From NCBI RefSeq assembly GCF_018494035.1, contig NZ_JABBFO010000007.1:91456-155455 (forward strand): DNA of 64,000 nucleotides, in the 5' to 3' direction. The translations under genes were made by a program, and so were the position numbers. Position 1 is the stretch's first letter. The number at the start of each line of letters is the position of its first letter. The notes under the pieces are model-generated. The model saw only the letters and a list, made by a program, of their open reading frames with translations, had not been told where the DNA came from and made no database searches. Shown piece by piece: positions 27,687 through 36,612 of the stretch. The stretch is from Rosenbergiella australiborealis (GTDB lineage Bacteria > Pseudomonadota > Gammaproteobacteria > Enterobacterales > Enterobacteriaceae).

Positions 27687-28999
27687 AAGGCCTTGAGCAG
27701 GCTCTAGCTACCCTTGCGGCTGTCCCATTAAGTCAAGATTTCGGAAAATTATGTCGAGTCACTGGACTATTGATGGAGGTCAGTGGATGCCCATTGGCCA
27801 TTGGTCAACGCTGTGAAGTGGAAGGCATTGATAAAAAAAGAATAATTGCTGAAGTGGTTGGCTTTAATCGCGACTTAACCTACTTAATGCCTTTGCAAAG
27901 TCTTGCTGGGCTGCGAAGTGGTGCACGCGTATTACCTTCCAGCCAACGGCCAAATCTCACTATCGGGACTGAATGGTTGGGACGAGTATTGAATGGAGTC
28001 GGTGAGCCGATTGATGAACGCGGCCCGGCAGTCGGTAGCGCAGTGCTGCCGCTTCATTTACCACAAATATCCGCCCTGAAACGACGGCCTATTTCCGCGC
28101 CATTGGATGTGGGTATCCGCGCGATCAATAGCCTATTAACGTTAGGCCGTGGCCAGCGCGTTGGTTTAATGGCAGGCAGTGGGGTGGGGAAAAGCGTTTT
28201 GCTCGCTATGATGGCTCGGGCCACTGACGCCCAAATTGTCGTGGTGGGGTTGATTGGTGAACGTGGGCGAGAAGTGAATGAATTTCTGCGGCATACTTTG
28301 GGCGAAGAAGGATTGAAGAAAGCCATTGTGGTCGCGGCTCCCGCTGATGAAAGCCCATTGATGCGTTTAAAAGCGACCGAGCTTTGTCACAGTATTGCCG
28401 CTTTTTTTCGTGATCAAGGCTACCACGTTTTATTGATGATCGACTCTTTAACCCGTTATGCGATGGCTCAACGTGAAATAGCGCTATCCCTCGGTGAAGC
28501 GCCTGCGACAAAAGGCTATCCGGCATCGGTTTTTTCATTAATTCCTCGTCTCGTAGAAGCCGCGGGTAACAGCGATAGCGAAGGGAGTCTAACCGCTATT
28601 TATACTGTACTGGCAGAAGGCGATGATCAACAAGATCCGATTGTGGATGCAGCGCGTGCGGTGTTAGATGGTCATATTGTGTTATCACGATCGTTAGCAG
28701 AATTGGGCCATTTCCCGGCTATTGATATTAGTCAGTCTGTCAGCCGCTGCATGAGTCTGGTAACGGATGCTGAACATCGGCAAGCGGCGCGTACCTTAAA
28801 GCAGCATTATGGACGCTATCAAGAAATTCAGCCGATGATGGCATTAGGGGGTTACGCTCCGGGAGCCGATCAGGATGTTGACCGTGCCGTGCGACTCGCG
28901 CCAGCGATCTTACAGTTTTTACAGCAAGATGAGCAACAACTCAGCCATTTCGACCAGAGTCTCAATGATCTAATGTCCGTGGTAGAGGAGAAAGCATGA
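27683..28999 (+). CDS. fliI: Flagellum-specific ATPase FliI (Flag-2 LfiI)
   Basis: A 438-residue F1-beta-like ATPase that powers unfolding and release of export substrates. Walker A is GSGVGKSV near residue 166, Walker B is VLLMIDSLTRYA near residue 250, and the ATPase signature region PAIDISQSVSR follows. It begins at GTG, overlapping fliH, and overlaps fliJ by 4 bp. Confidence 0.96.
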   Translation: MKGLEQALATLAAVPLSQDFGKLCRVTGLLMEVSGCPLAIGQRCEVEGIDKKRIIAEVVGFNRDLTYLMPLQSLAGLRSGARVLPSSQRPNLTIGTEWLGRVLNGVGEPIDERGPAVGSAVLPLHLPQISALKRRPISAPLDVGIRAINSLLTLGRGQRVGLMAGSGVGKSVLLAMMARATDAQIVVVGLIGERGREVNEFLRHTLGEEGLKKAIVVAAPADESPLMRLKATELCHSIAAFFRDQGYHVLLMIDSLTRYAMAQREIALSLGEAPATKGYPASVFSLIPRLVEAAGNSDSEGSLTAIYTVLAEGDDQQDPIVDAARAVLDGHIVLSRSLAELGHFPAIDISQSVSRCMSLVTDAEHRQAARTLKQHYGRYQEIQPMMALGGYAPGADQDVDRAVRLAPAILQFLQQDEQQLSHFDQSLNDLMSVVEEKA

Positions 29000-29421
29000 G
29001 TCATGCCACCCCCCTTCAGCTCAAAGCCCTTGAGCGTTTACGACAACAACGACGACAGCAGTGTCAACGACAGGTCATCGAGCAGCAACAACATGTTCAA
29101 CAAATGACGCAAAAACTCTCACAACTGCAAAATTTTATTGATACGCCAACACCTACGGTAACCACCGCCCTGGCTTTAGGGAATCAAGAGGCATATACAC
29201 AAGCATTACGCCATTTATGGCAATGGCAGCAGCAACAGTGTCAACAGGCAGAGCAAGAGTTACAGCAGCGAAAAGCACGCCTTAATGAGAGCCATCTCCA
29301 AGAAAAACAGCTGGAGCATTACTGCCTAGCAACAACTCTCTCTGCAGCGAAAACAGATCAACGGCAAGCGCAGAAGCACAGTGATGAGTTAGCGGCTTTA
29401 CGTTTCAGTCGAAAGGATTAA
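28996..29421 (+). CDS. fliJ: Flagellar export chaperone-escort protein FliJ (Flag-2 LfiJ)
   Basis: A 141-residue, almost wholly helical, Gln- and Arg-rich coiled-coil protein between fliI and the end of the operon. FliJ is the central stalk of the FliI hexamer and contacts FlhA. Its sequence is poorly conserved, so the call rests on length, coiled-coil content and position. It ends two bases before the convergent flgN stop. Confidence 0.85.
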   Translation: MSHATPLQLKALERLRQQRRQQCQRQVIEQQQHVQQMTQKLSQLQNFIDTPTPTVTTALALGNQEAYTQALRHLWQWQQQQCQQAEQELQQRKARLNESHLQEKQLEHYCLATTLSAAKTDQRQAQKHSDELAALRFSRKD

Positions 29422-29422
29422 T

Positions 29423-29860
29423 CTATTCGTGGGGGTGGTAGAGCCAGTCAGCGGTGTCACCCTGTGGCATACACTCGACTAATAGACTGTGCTGCATGTC
29501 CAGAAGTTGTTGGTTATAAGCATTGGCCTGCTGACAACGCTGTAACTGTTGAGGTAATTCATACCATATTTTGAGCAGATGCTGTTGAGCAGCTGGAGCA
29601 AGCCCTTGCAGGAGTTGCGTCATTCCTTGCTGATCAGCGCTTAAACCAAGCTGTTGTAAACTGACAATACGTTGCTGGGCATGTTGATGGATCTGACGAT
29701 AATGCTGCATCAATACATCGGTGTGATGTTCAAGGTCCGGTTGAGAAAAACGTAATACAGCTTGGCGTTGTGCAGATAAATGTGCTTCTATCTCGCGAAA
29801 CTGTTGGTGATCATCCAATAAATCCGCCAGTAATTGTCGGACTATCTCTCCGCGTGTCAT
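29423..29860 (-). CDS. flgN: FlgK/FlgL export chaperone FlgN (Flag-2 LfgN)
   Basis: A 145-residue helical protein in the flgN position. In primary systems FlgN binds and delivers the hook-filament junction proteins FlgK and FlgL. It overlaps flgM by 4 bp. The sequence is weakly conserved beyond the helical, Gln-rich character, so the identity comes mainly from synteny. Confidence 0.78.
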   Translation of the reverse strand: MTRGEIVRQLLADLLDDHQQFREIEAHLSAQRQAVLRFSQPDLEHHTDVLMQHYRQIHQHAQQRIVSLQQLGLSADQQGMTQLLQGLAPAAQQHLLKIWYELPQQLQRCQQANAYNQQLLDMQHSLLVECMPQGDTADWLYHPHE

Positions 29861-30135
29861 TCAGACCTCTGAAAAAAACTTAATATAGAGTCGGCTAATT
29901 TTTCCTGATCGAGAGTAATATCCCCGCGACTCAAGGCGGCTTTGACCTCGGCGACCTTATTAAGATCAACATCAGGAAGTTCACTCAAACTTTGGCGCGC
30001 TTGCATTAACGTCTGCTCTGTTGAGGACGTTGGGGCTTTTGATTGTGCCGTTTTCTCACTACCCACGCTTTGACTAGGTGGCGTAACGACGGTACTTACG
30101 CGCTCATTAGGGGTTGAAGGTGTCAGTTTTATCAT
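29857..30135 (-). CDS. flgM: Anti-sigma-28 factor FlgM (Flag-2 LfgM)
   Basis: A 92-residue protein with the FlgM layout: a disordered Ser/Thr/Pro-rich N-terminal half for export and a C-terminal sigma-binding part (VDLNKVAEVKAALSRGDITLDQEKLADSI pattern, about residues 56-84). It should hold the locus's own FliA/LafS inactive until the hook is complete. A sigma-28-type promoter lies directly upstream. Confidence 0.92.
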   Translation of the reverse strand: MIKLTPSTPNERVSTVVTPPSQSVGSEKTAQSKAPTSSTEQTLMQARQSLSELPDVDLNKVAEVKAALSRGDITLDQEKLADSILSFFQRSE

Positions 30136-30158
30136 AAAAAAATCTCCGTTTATTTCCT

Positions 30159-30185
30159 ACAACGACCAAAATGGCTGAGAAATTA
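30159..30185 (-). promoter_or_regulatory. Sigma-28-type promoter of flgM-flgN
   Basis: On the minus strand TAATTTCT, 11 bases, then GTCGTTGT. This has the same layout as the flagellin promoter (TAATTTTC-N11-GTCGTTAT) and resembles the sigma-28 consensus TAAAGTTT-N11-GCCGATAA. Its -35 overlaps the flgA stop codon, and it lies 24 bp before the flgM start. Confidence 0.65.
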
Positions 30186-30956
30186 AGGCCTGAAGGTGAT
30201 TTTTTCTATTGCGTGGATCAATACCTGCTGGCCATTGATGATGGTGCCACTGAGAACGCGACCGCTGCTGCTATTTTTAACGCGAATAGTCGCCCCTTTT
30301 CCGCCATTTTGCAGGGCAATACCGCCAGTGGAAAGTTCAAGTCCCTCTTGCTGGATCACTAATGTGATCGGCTGATTACGTGACATCAATCGCGGTGTAC
30401 TCAGGAAACTCTCCCGTAATGGCTGCCCTTCGGCAACGGAGCGTTTAACGGTCATCTGTAAAGCATCGTTGAGCTGTGTAACCACATCGACTCGCATTCC
30501 CGGTTTGAACGTTAGGGGCGCGAATTGAATATCCTCTGCAGTCACTACCGACCCAGGATTGATTGCTCTGGCAGCGATCACCGCGGCTAAGCGCAACTCA
30601 ACATTCACCTGAGCCCTAACCCTCCATGAAGCGTGGGCGGCATCACATTGTATGAGCAGTGGAAAACGTGTCACTAACGCCGGGGTAAGGGGAGCCGAAA
30701 ACTGCAATGCCGTACTGCACGGTTGTAAATGTTCAGGTGGGGTAAATAGGGTGATTGTCGGCTGTAAATGGAGCGATTGCCACCCCTGTTCTTTTCCAAT
30801 CTGTTCGATGTGATTAACGACCCACTGGCTGGCTTGTGTGTCGATAGAAGAAGCCGCCACTGCATGTTGTGTGAAAAACGCGAGTATAGCCCACACAAGA
30901 TGGTAAAGACCGATACGTCGAAAGCGGAAGTAGGCTTTCCTCTGTGTCAATGACAT
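30183..30956 (-). CDS. flgA: Flagellar P-ring assembly chaperone FlgA (Flag-2 LfgA)
   Basis: A 257-residue periplasmic protein. A signal peptide ends at HAVA (about residue 32). The C-terminal SAF domain carries the family pattern: AARAINPGSVVTAEDI, then RSVAEGQPL and GATIRVKN-type strands. FlgA guides polymerisation of FlgI into the P ring. I chose the ATG giving MSLTQRK; the frame is open 17 codons upstream but without a ribosome site. It is divergent from flgB. Confidence 0.92.
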   Translation of the reverse strand: MSLTQRKAYFRFRRIGLYHLVWAILAFFTQHAVAASSIDTQASQWVVNHIEQIGKEQGWQSLHLQPTITLFTPPEHLQPCSTALQFSAPLTPALVTRFPLLIQCDAAHASWRVRAQVNVELRLAAVIAARAINPGSVVTAEDIQFAPLTFKPGMRVDVVTQLNDALQMTVKRSVAEGQPLRESFLSTPRLMSRNQPITLVIQQEGLELSTGGIALQNGGKGATIRVKNSSSGRVLSGTIINGQQVLIHAIEKITFRP

Positions 30957-31000
30957 AAATGTAACCCTATGATAATTAATGTAAAAAATAAAGTTATTTA

Positions 31001-31018
31001 TTGGCATGAAAATTGCTT
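31001..31018 (+). promoter_or_regulatory. Sigma-54 promoter of the flgB operon
   Basis: TTGGCATGAAAATTGCTT matches the -24/-12 consensus TTGGCAYR-N4-TTGCW at every key base. It lies 37 bp before the flgB ATG. An almost identical element precedes fliD. Together with LafK in the locus this strongly implies sigma-54 transcription of the rod-hook operon. Confidence 0.9.
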
Positions 31019-31054
31019 AAAACATTTAGGGAACAGTTAACAGAGGCTTTTTCG

Positions 31055-31405
31055 ATGAGCATCTCTTTCAGTCGTGCATTAGGTAACAGCGTACAGGCCA
31101 TCGACTTACGGTTACAACGGGCTGAACTATTAAGCAGTAATTTAGCAAACGTTGATACCCCCAATTACCAAGCCAAAGATATTGACTTCGCGGCTGAAAT
31201 GCAACGTCAGCAAGGTCAAATGGCTTCTAGCAGCGCGCAGGTACTTTACCGTGTACCACAACAAATTGGCGCGGATGGTAACACGGTGGAGTTGCACAAC
31301 GAACAAACTGCTTTTGCTAGTAATAGCCAAAGTTTTCAGATGAGTTTGTCTTTTCTTTCAATGCAGTTTGCGAGCTTACAAAAAGCAATTGAAGGGAAGG
31401 GGTAA
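31055..31405 (+). CDS. flgB: Proximal rod protein FlgB (Flag-2 LfgB)
   Basis: A 116-residue rod protein with the conserved N-terminal signature LLSSNLANVDTPNYQAKDIDF (the D0 helix and rod-family motif). The frame is open back to a TTG at 31013, but that codon is inside the sigma-54 promoter, so ATG 31055 (MSISFSRA) is the start. It is first in the flgBCDEFGHIJKL operon. Confidence 0.95.
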   Translation: MSISFSRALGNSVQAIDLRLQRAELLSSNLANVDTPNYQAKDIDFAAEMQRQQGQMASSSAQVLYRVPQQIGADGNTVELHNEQTAFASNSQSFQMSLSFLSMQFASLQKAIEGKG

Positions 31406-31420
31406 TATCGAGGAACCATC

Positions 31421-31840
31421 ATGGGATTTAATGCGATATATCAAATTGCCGGGTCGGCAATGAACGCACAGATGATTCGTTTGAATACGGTTGCCAGTAA
31501 TTTAGCCAATGCCGACACACCGGCCTCTTCTGCAGACAGTGTCTATCAGGCACGTGTCCCTGTATTCAGTGCTGTGTTCAATCAAGCGGTAAGTGATAGT
31601 CCTGCTTCGGCGAGTGTTGCGGTTACCGCTATTCGTCAACAGCCCGGCTCAGTTGCACGTTATGAACCGAACCACCCTTTAGCGGATACGCAAGGCTATG
31701 TTTACTATCCGGCTATTAATACTGTCGATCAGATGGCGGATATGATGTCTGCCAGCCGCAGCTTTGAAACCAATGTTGATGTATTGGCTAACGTAAAAAG
31801 TATGCAACAAAGTCTACTGCGCTTAGGTGAGACCACGTAA
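31421..31840 (+). CDS. flgC: Proximal rod protein FlgC (Flag-2 LfgC)
   Basis: A 139-residue FlgC with the rod motif ASNLANADTPAS near the N-terminus and the C-terminal MADMMSASRSFETNVDVL helix. It follows flgB by 15 bp and overlaps flgD by one base. Confidence 0.95.
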   Translation: MGFNAIYQIAGSAMNAQMIRLNTVASNLANADTPASSADSVYQARVPVFSAVFNQAVSDSPASASVAVTAIRQQPGSVARYEPNHPLADTQGYVYYPAINTVDQMADMMSASRSFETNVDVLANVKSMQQSLLRLGETT

Positions 31841-32496
31841 TGAATATCAGTAACAGCTCAACAACGTCAGCGAACACTGCGAGTAGTGCTAGCACCACGA
31901 CCAGCACCAATAGTCAGATCAGTGACATGTTTTTGCAACTATTGGTTGCTCAAATAAAAAACCAAGATCCGACGAACCCCACCGATGGTAAAGAGTATGT
32001 CAGCCAGCTGGCACAGCTGAGCCAAGTGCAATCGATGGACAGTATTTCGAGCTTAATGACCAGCACTTCCCGACAAGTCAGCTCCTTACAAAAACAGAGT
32101 ATCGGCGCTTTAACCGGTCAAAAAGTAATGGTTTCCACGACTACGTTATCTACCGATGGCGAGACAGCGGTGAGTGGGCGGACAACATTGGCTCATGCTG
32201 CATCACAGGTCACTCTTACTCTCAAAGACAGCGCAGGAAACAGTTACCCCGTAGCATTAGGCGCCGCGCCTGCAGGGGATGTCAATTTTACCGTCGATCC
32301 GAAAACGCTTGGGCTGCCCGCTGGCAGTTACAGCATGAGTGTCACGACCGATAATAACCAAAGTGGGTTATCAACTGAATTGATGGGGACGGTAAAATCG
32401 GTACGTTTTCCACTGACGGGCAGTGACCCTATTTTAACTTTACAAGGGATTGGTGACGCTAATTACAGCACCATTACCCAGTTTACGGCGGCTTAG
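31840..32496 (+). CDS. flgD: Hook-cap scaffold FlgD (Flag-2 LfgD)
   Basis: A 218-residue FlgD. A Ser/Thr-rich leader is followed by the conserved FLQLLVAQIKNQDPTNPTDGKEYVSQLAQLSQ block (about residues 31-62), and FlgD Ig/tudor-like domains follow. It caps the growing hook and is later replaced by FlgK. Confidence 0.95.
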   Translation: MNISNSSTTSANTASSASTTTSTNSQISDMFLQLLVAQIKNQDPTNPTDGKEYVSQLAQLSQVQSMDSISSLMTSTSRQVSSLQKQSIGALTGQKVMVSTTTLSTDGETAVSGRTTLAHAASQVTLTLKDSAGNSYPVALGAAPAGDVNFTVDPKTLGLPAGSYSMSVTTDNNQSGLSTELMGTVKSVRFPLTGSDPILTLQGIGDANYSTITQFTAA

Positions 32497-32524
32497 CCTT
32501 CGATAACGATTAAGGAAATCAATA

Positions 32525-33295
32525 ATGAGTTTTACTATCGCCATTCGTGGGCTTAATGCGGTCAGTGCCCAGTTAAATACTATCTCAAACAATATTGCTA
32601 ATGCGGATACGGTGGGCTACAAATCTGGCCGGGAAAATTTCTCCGCGTTGTATGTCAATGGGGCGGGTAATGGTGTTCTTGACCAAGGCACACAACAGAG
32701 CCTTGGTACCAATGGTTCGATAGTCAGTGGCGCGAGCAGTTTAGATTTAGCCATCAGTGGCAAAGGTTTTTTTGTTTTACAAGATACAAGCGGCGGCCAA
32801 AAGTTTAGTCGTGCTGGATATGTTCAAGTTGATAAAGACGGTTTTTTAGTGAACAACACGGGCTTGAAATATGAAGGCTACCCATCGGGGACGAGCACTG
32901 GTGCTGTTGGGCCGATTCAGATCCCACAAACGCAGGATACTGCCACGTTAAGCGGTGTGAATCTTGATGAAAAAGGCACTGTGCAAGCAACGTATACTAA
33001 CGGTGATACCGTTAATGTCGGGCAAGTGGCGCTGGCCAGCTTCGCTAATATGGACCAGTTGAAACCGGAAGATGGCACCCTATGGCGAGCCACTGAAAGT
33101 TCTGGCGCCGCGCAGTTTGGTATCGCGCAAACGGGTATCTTAGGCAGCCTTCATAATGGCTCGCTCGAATCATCGAATGTCGATCTGACGAGTGAATTGG
33201 TAAATTTGATGAGTGCACAACGCAATTATCAAGCTAATACCAAAGTCATCAGTACCGACAGCAGCATGTTTACTGCGCTGTTCCAAGCTATCTAA
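32525..33295 (+). CDS. flgE: Minimal hook protein FlgE lacking the outer D2 domain (Flag-2 LfgE)
   Basis: Only 256 residues, against 403 for Salmonella FlgE. The start MSFTIAIRGLNAVSAQL with SNNIANADTVGYKS and the end SSNVDLTSELVNLMSAQRNYQANTKV are clear FlgE D0/D1 signatures. After GYPSGTS and PIQIPQTQDTATLSGV the chain passes almost at once to GTVQATYTNGDTVNVGQVALASF, skipping the ~140-residue outer D2 domain. Position between flgD and flgF supports FlgE rather than another rod protein. No frameshift is seen. The stop overlaps the flgF start. Confidence 0.88.
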   Translation: MSFTIAIRGLNAVSAQLNTISNNIANADTVGYKSGRENFSALYVNGAGNGVLDQGTQQSLGTNGSIVSGASSLDLAISGKGFFVLQDTSGGQKFSRAGYVQVDKDGFLVNNTGLKYEGYPSGTSTGAVGPIQIPQTQDTATLSGVNLDEKGTVQATYTNGDTVNVGQVALASFANMDQLKPEDGTLWRATESSGAAQFGIAQTGILGSLHNGSLESSNVDLTSELVNLMSAQRNYQANTKVISTDSSMFTALFQAI

Positions 33296-34026
33296 TGGAT
33301 AGATTACTGTATACCGCGCTCAGTGGGGCGAATGTTGCACAGCAACAGCAACAGATCCATGCTAACAATTTGGCTAACGTCAACACCGAAGGGTTTCGTG
33401 CAGATCTCGCGTTAGCCCAGCAGCAAGCATTGTCAACGCGCGCGGACGAAACACGCGTTCTCAGTACCGAGCAACCTTCGGGGGTGGACTTGTCGGTGGG
33501 CGCTATTCAGTCCACTGGGCGTAACCTTGATGTTGCTATTCAAGGACAAGGCTATTTAACGCTGGTGACGGGGGCTGGTGAAGCCTATACCCGTGATGGG
33601 CAATTAACGATTGATCAGCAAGGGCAGATGTATGCACATGGCTATCCAGTTTCTGGCGATAATGGCCCGATTGTGTTGCCCCCTTTTTCCTCAGTCAGTA
33701 TTGGCGCTGATGGGACGATCTCAATTGTGCCGCAAGAGAGTGGTAATACCACCCTGATTGACGTTGACCGTCTTAAATTAGTGAATCCTTCTGCCGCGAG
33801 TTTATCGAAAAATTCACAAGGATTACTGGTCAGTAGTAATCGTAATAATCCAACGGATGAAACGGTTAGCGTGGTATCCGGGCATCTTGAAGGTTCCAAC
33901 GTTTCGGCGATTGGCGAAATGCTCGCCAGTATGTCAGTCAATCGACAATTTGAAGCACAAATTAAGATGATGAAAACTGCCGATGATTTGGCTTCTGCCG
34001 GTAACCAGCTTCTGAGAAATAGTTAA
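33295..34026 (+). CDS. flgF: Rod protein FlgF (Flag-2 LfgF)
   Basis: A 243-residue proximal rod protein with the rod motif HANNLANVNTEGFRADL near residue 21 and a C-terminal LASMSVNRQFEAQIKMMK helix. It overlaps flgE by one base and precedes flgG by 12 bp. Confidence 0.94.
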   Translation: MDRLLYTALSGANVAQQQQQIHANNLANVNTEGFRADLALAQQQALSTRADETRVLSTEQPSGVDLSVGAIQSTGRNLDVAIQGQGYLTLVTGAGEAYTRDGQLTIDQQGQMYAHGYPVSGDNGPIVLPPFSSVSIGADGTISIVPQESGNTTLIDVDRLKLVNPSAASLSKNSQGLLVSSNRNNPTDETVSVVSGHLEGSNVSAIGEMLASMSVNRQFEAQIKMMKTADDLASAGNQLLRNS

Positions 34027-34038
34027 GCGAGATAAACC

Positions 34039-34824
34039 ATGAATCCAGCTCTATGGATAAGTAAAACTGGCTTAAGTGCCCAAGATGCGCGTCTAACGTC
34101 GATTTCCAACAACTTAGCCAACGTTAACACTACAGCGTTTAAAAAAGATCGCACATTATTTGCTGATCTGTTTTATCAAAATCAGCGTGCGGCAGGTAGC
34201 CCGCTTGATCAGCAAGACACCACACCGACCGGAACACAATACGGTACGGGTGTCAAAATAGTCGGTACACAAAAAGAGTTTAGCGTCGGCAATATCCAAA
34301 ACACCGGGCAGAAACTGGATGTAGCGATTACCGGTGATGGCTTTTTTCAAGTACAACTCGCCAATGGTGACACCGCCTATACCCGTGCGGGCAATTTTCA
34401 GCGCAACCAAGACGGCACCTTGACGACGGCACAAGGTTTACCCCTGCAGCCGCAAATCCAGATACCGGCTAATACCACCGATATTCAAATCGGCAAGGAT
34501 GGTACTGTACGCGCCACCGTGGCAGGGCAGACTGATGCAGAAGATCTCGGGCAAATCACCTTAGTGAACTTTATTAACCCAGCTGGCCTCTCTGCCCAAG
34601 GCGATAATCTCTATCAAGAGACCGTCGCCAGTGGCGAGCCGACAGAAGGGACACCGGGAGAAGATGGTTTAGGCCAGCTTGAGCAAGGCTCGCTAGAAGG
34701 CTCTAATGTGCAAGTCGTCGAAGAGATGGTGGATATGATTACAGTTCAGCGTGCCTATGAAATGAATGCCAAAATGGTCTCTGCGGCAGACGATATGTTG
34801 AAATTTGTCACGCAAACGCTATAG
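34039..34824 (+). CDS. flgG: Distal rod protein FlgG (Flag-2 LfgG)
   Basis: A 261-residue FlgG, full length. The rod motif SISNNLANVNTTAFKKDR, the typical RAGSPLDQQDTTPTGTQYGTGV-like segment and the C-terminal SLEGSNVQVVEEMVDMITVQRAYE block identify it. It forms the drive-shaft distal rod through the P and L rings. Confidence 0.96.
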   Translation: MNPALWISKTGLSAQDARLTSISNNLANVNTTAFKKDRTLFADLFYQNQRAAGSPLDQQDTTPTGTQYGTGVKIVGTQKEFSVGNIQNTGQKLDVAITGDGFFQVQLANGDTAYTRAGNFQRNQDGTLTTAQGLPLQPQIQIPANTTDIQIGKDGTVRATVAGQTDAEDLGQITLVNFINPAGLSAQGDNLYQETVASGEPTEGTPGEDGLGQLEQGSLEGSNVQVVEEMVDMITVQRAYEMNAKMVSAADDMLKFVTQTL

Positions 34825-34832
34825 GAACGAGA

Positions 34833-35501
34833 ATGCGCTACCTATTGATAGTGATTATGGCGATGGTTGTTCTTCTGACTGGGTGCGAAAGTTCTCCCTT
34901 CTTAGTAAAAAAAGATGACGAGGCCTATGCCCCCCCCGACGAAGCGTTAGCTCCCGAGCAGACGCGTCACGGTGGTGGTGTGTTTACCTCGGGATTTAAT
35001 TGGTCGATAACACAAGATCGGCGAGCTTATCGCGTTGGAGATATCCTTACCGTAAAACTTGATGAGGCCACACAAGCCAGTAAGCAAGCGAAAACCGGGT
35101 TCGATAAAAAAAATGATACGACCTTTGGTATTCCTAATATTTTCGGTCATTCGGTGAATGGGCTTTCCGCTTCGGTCGATGGAGATCGGACTTTCAACGG
35201 TAATGGCAGTTCCCAACAGCAAAATAGCTTAAAGGGATTTATTTCGGTTGCGGTTTATCGGGTACTTGCGAATGGCGTTCTGGTTATTCGCGGCGAAAAG
35301 TGGTTAACCCTTAACCAAGGTGATGAATACATCAGAATTACGGGCTTAGTCCGTGCAGACGACATTGATCGTGATAACTCTGTGAATTCACAACGTATTG
35401 CGAATGCACGTATCTCCTATGCCGGACGTGGTGCGTTAAGCGATGCCAACAGTGCGGGCTGGCTCACTCGCTTTTTCAACCATCCACTTTTCCCAATGTA
35501 A
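34833..35501 (+). CDS. flgH: L-ring lipoprotein FlgH (Flag-2 LfgH)
   Basis: A 222-residue lipoprotein with lipobox LLTGC (Cys about residue 18), forming the outer-membrane L ring. Conserved segments include [22 protein letters not shown] and the C-terminal [26 protein letters not shown]. An eight-C run (34930-34937) lies around codons 33-35, where a slip would truncate nearly the whole mature protein. Confidence 0.95.
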   Translation: MRYLLIVIMAMVVLLTGCESSPFLVKKDDEAYAPPDEALAPEQTRHGGGVFTSGFNWSITQDRRAYRVGDILTVKLDEATQASKQAKTGFDKKNDTTFGIPNIFGHSVNGLSASVDGDRTFNGNGSSQQQNSLKGFISVAVYRVLANGVLVIRGEKWLTLNQGDEYIRITGLVRADDIDRDNSVNSQRIANARISYAGRGALSDANSAGWLTRFFNHPLFPM

Positions 35502-35511
35502 GGGGCGTTCA

Positions 35512-36612
35512 GTGCGTTTTCGATCCACTTTGTTGATACTCTGCTCGGTACTTTTTTCATCCAGCACATTGGCCGCGCGGCTTGGTGATCTGGTCGATGT
35601 GGAAGGGATTCGTGGTAACCAGCTTATTGGCTACAGTTTAGTGGTTGGGCTTGATGGTACGGGCGATAAAAACCAAGTCCGCTTCACCAATCAATCTGTC
35701 ACCAATATGCTGCGGCAGTTTGGTGTGCAGTTACCGGCTAAAATCGATCCTAAAGTGAAAAATGTCGCAGCGGTAGCGGTGAGTGCTGTTTTACCACCGG
35801 GTTATAGCCGGGGCCAAGCGATTGATGTAACGGTCTCTTCTATTGGTGATGCCAAAAGCCTGCGCGGCGGTACGCTACTGTTAGCTCAACTTCGAGGCGC
35901 GGATGGTGAGATTTATGCCTTAGCCCAAGGCAGTGTGGTCGTCGGTGGGATGCAAGCGCAAGGCAATAGTGGTTCGAGCATTACCATCAATACGCCCACT
36001 GCTGGTTTAATTCCCAATGGTGCAACTGTTGAGCGCGAAATTCCTACTGATTTTCAGAGTAATAATAACGTCTATCTCAATTTACATCGTCCAGAATTTA
36101 AAACGGCGAACAATATTGCGACGGCGCTAAATCAAACTTTTGGCTACGGTACGGCTACCGCAGAAAGTGCGACACGTATCGCGGTGAAAGCGCCACTGAG
36201 CCCCGGTAGCCGCGTGGCATTTATGTCTGCCTTGGAAGATGTTGATGTGATTCCCGGTAAAATGTCGCCGCGGGTTGTATTCAATTCACGAACCGGTACC
36301 GTGGTGATTGGTGAAAATGTGGTCGTACATGCAGCCGCAGTGTCGCACGGTAATTTAACGGTGACTATTCGTGAATCAGCGAATGTTAATCAGCCTGGAC
36401 CATTAAGTAATGGCCGGACGGCGGTGACGCCACAAAGTGAACTACGCGTGAATCAAGGTAATGGGCATAGTGTTGTCATCCCTACTGCCACGACCCTTCG
36501 CAGTATCGTCAATGCATTAAATGGCTTAGGGGCGACGCCTGACGATATTATGTCTATCTTACAAGCCTTACATGAAGCCGGGGCATTGGATGCGGAATTG
36601 GTGGTGATATGA
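35512..36612 (+). CDS. flgI: P-ring protein FlgI (Flag-2 LfgI)
   Basis: A 366-residue periplasmic FlgI. I chose GTG 35512, 7-8 bases after AGGGG, because it gives a clean signal peptide ([17 protein letters not shown]...LAA); the frame extends 23 codons further into flgH but that part is not conserved. The mature start [25 protein letters not shown] is the family hallmark. It polymerises around the rod with FlgA help. Confidence 0.96.
   Translation: MRFRSTLLILCSVLFSSSTLAARLGDLVDVEGIRGNQLIGYSLVVGLDGTGDKNQVRFTNQSVTNMLRQFGVQLPAKIDPKVKNVAAVAVSAVLPPGYSRGQAIDVTVSSIGDAKSLRGGTLLLAQLRGADGEIYALAQGSVVVGGMQAQGNSGSSITINTPTAGLIPNGATVEREIPTDFQSNNNVYLNLHRPEFKTANNIATALNQTFGYGTATAESATRIAVKAPLSPGSRVAFMSALEDVDVIPGKMSPRVVFNSRTGTVVIGENVVVHAAAVSHGNLTVTIRESANVNQPGPLSNGRTAVTPQSELRVNQGNGHSVVIPTATTLRSIVNALNGLGATPDDIMSILQALHEAGALDAELVVI

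Noticed and set aside
31013-31054. Upstream TTG start for flgB
   Set aside because: The codon is inside the sigma-54 -12 element, so it would precede the transcription start; the extension is not FlgB-like.
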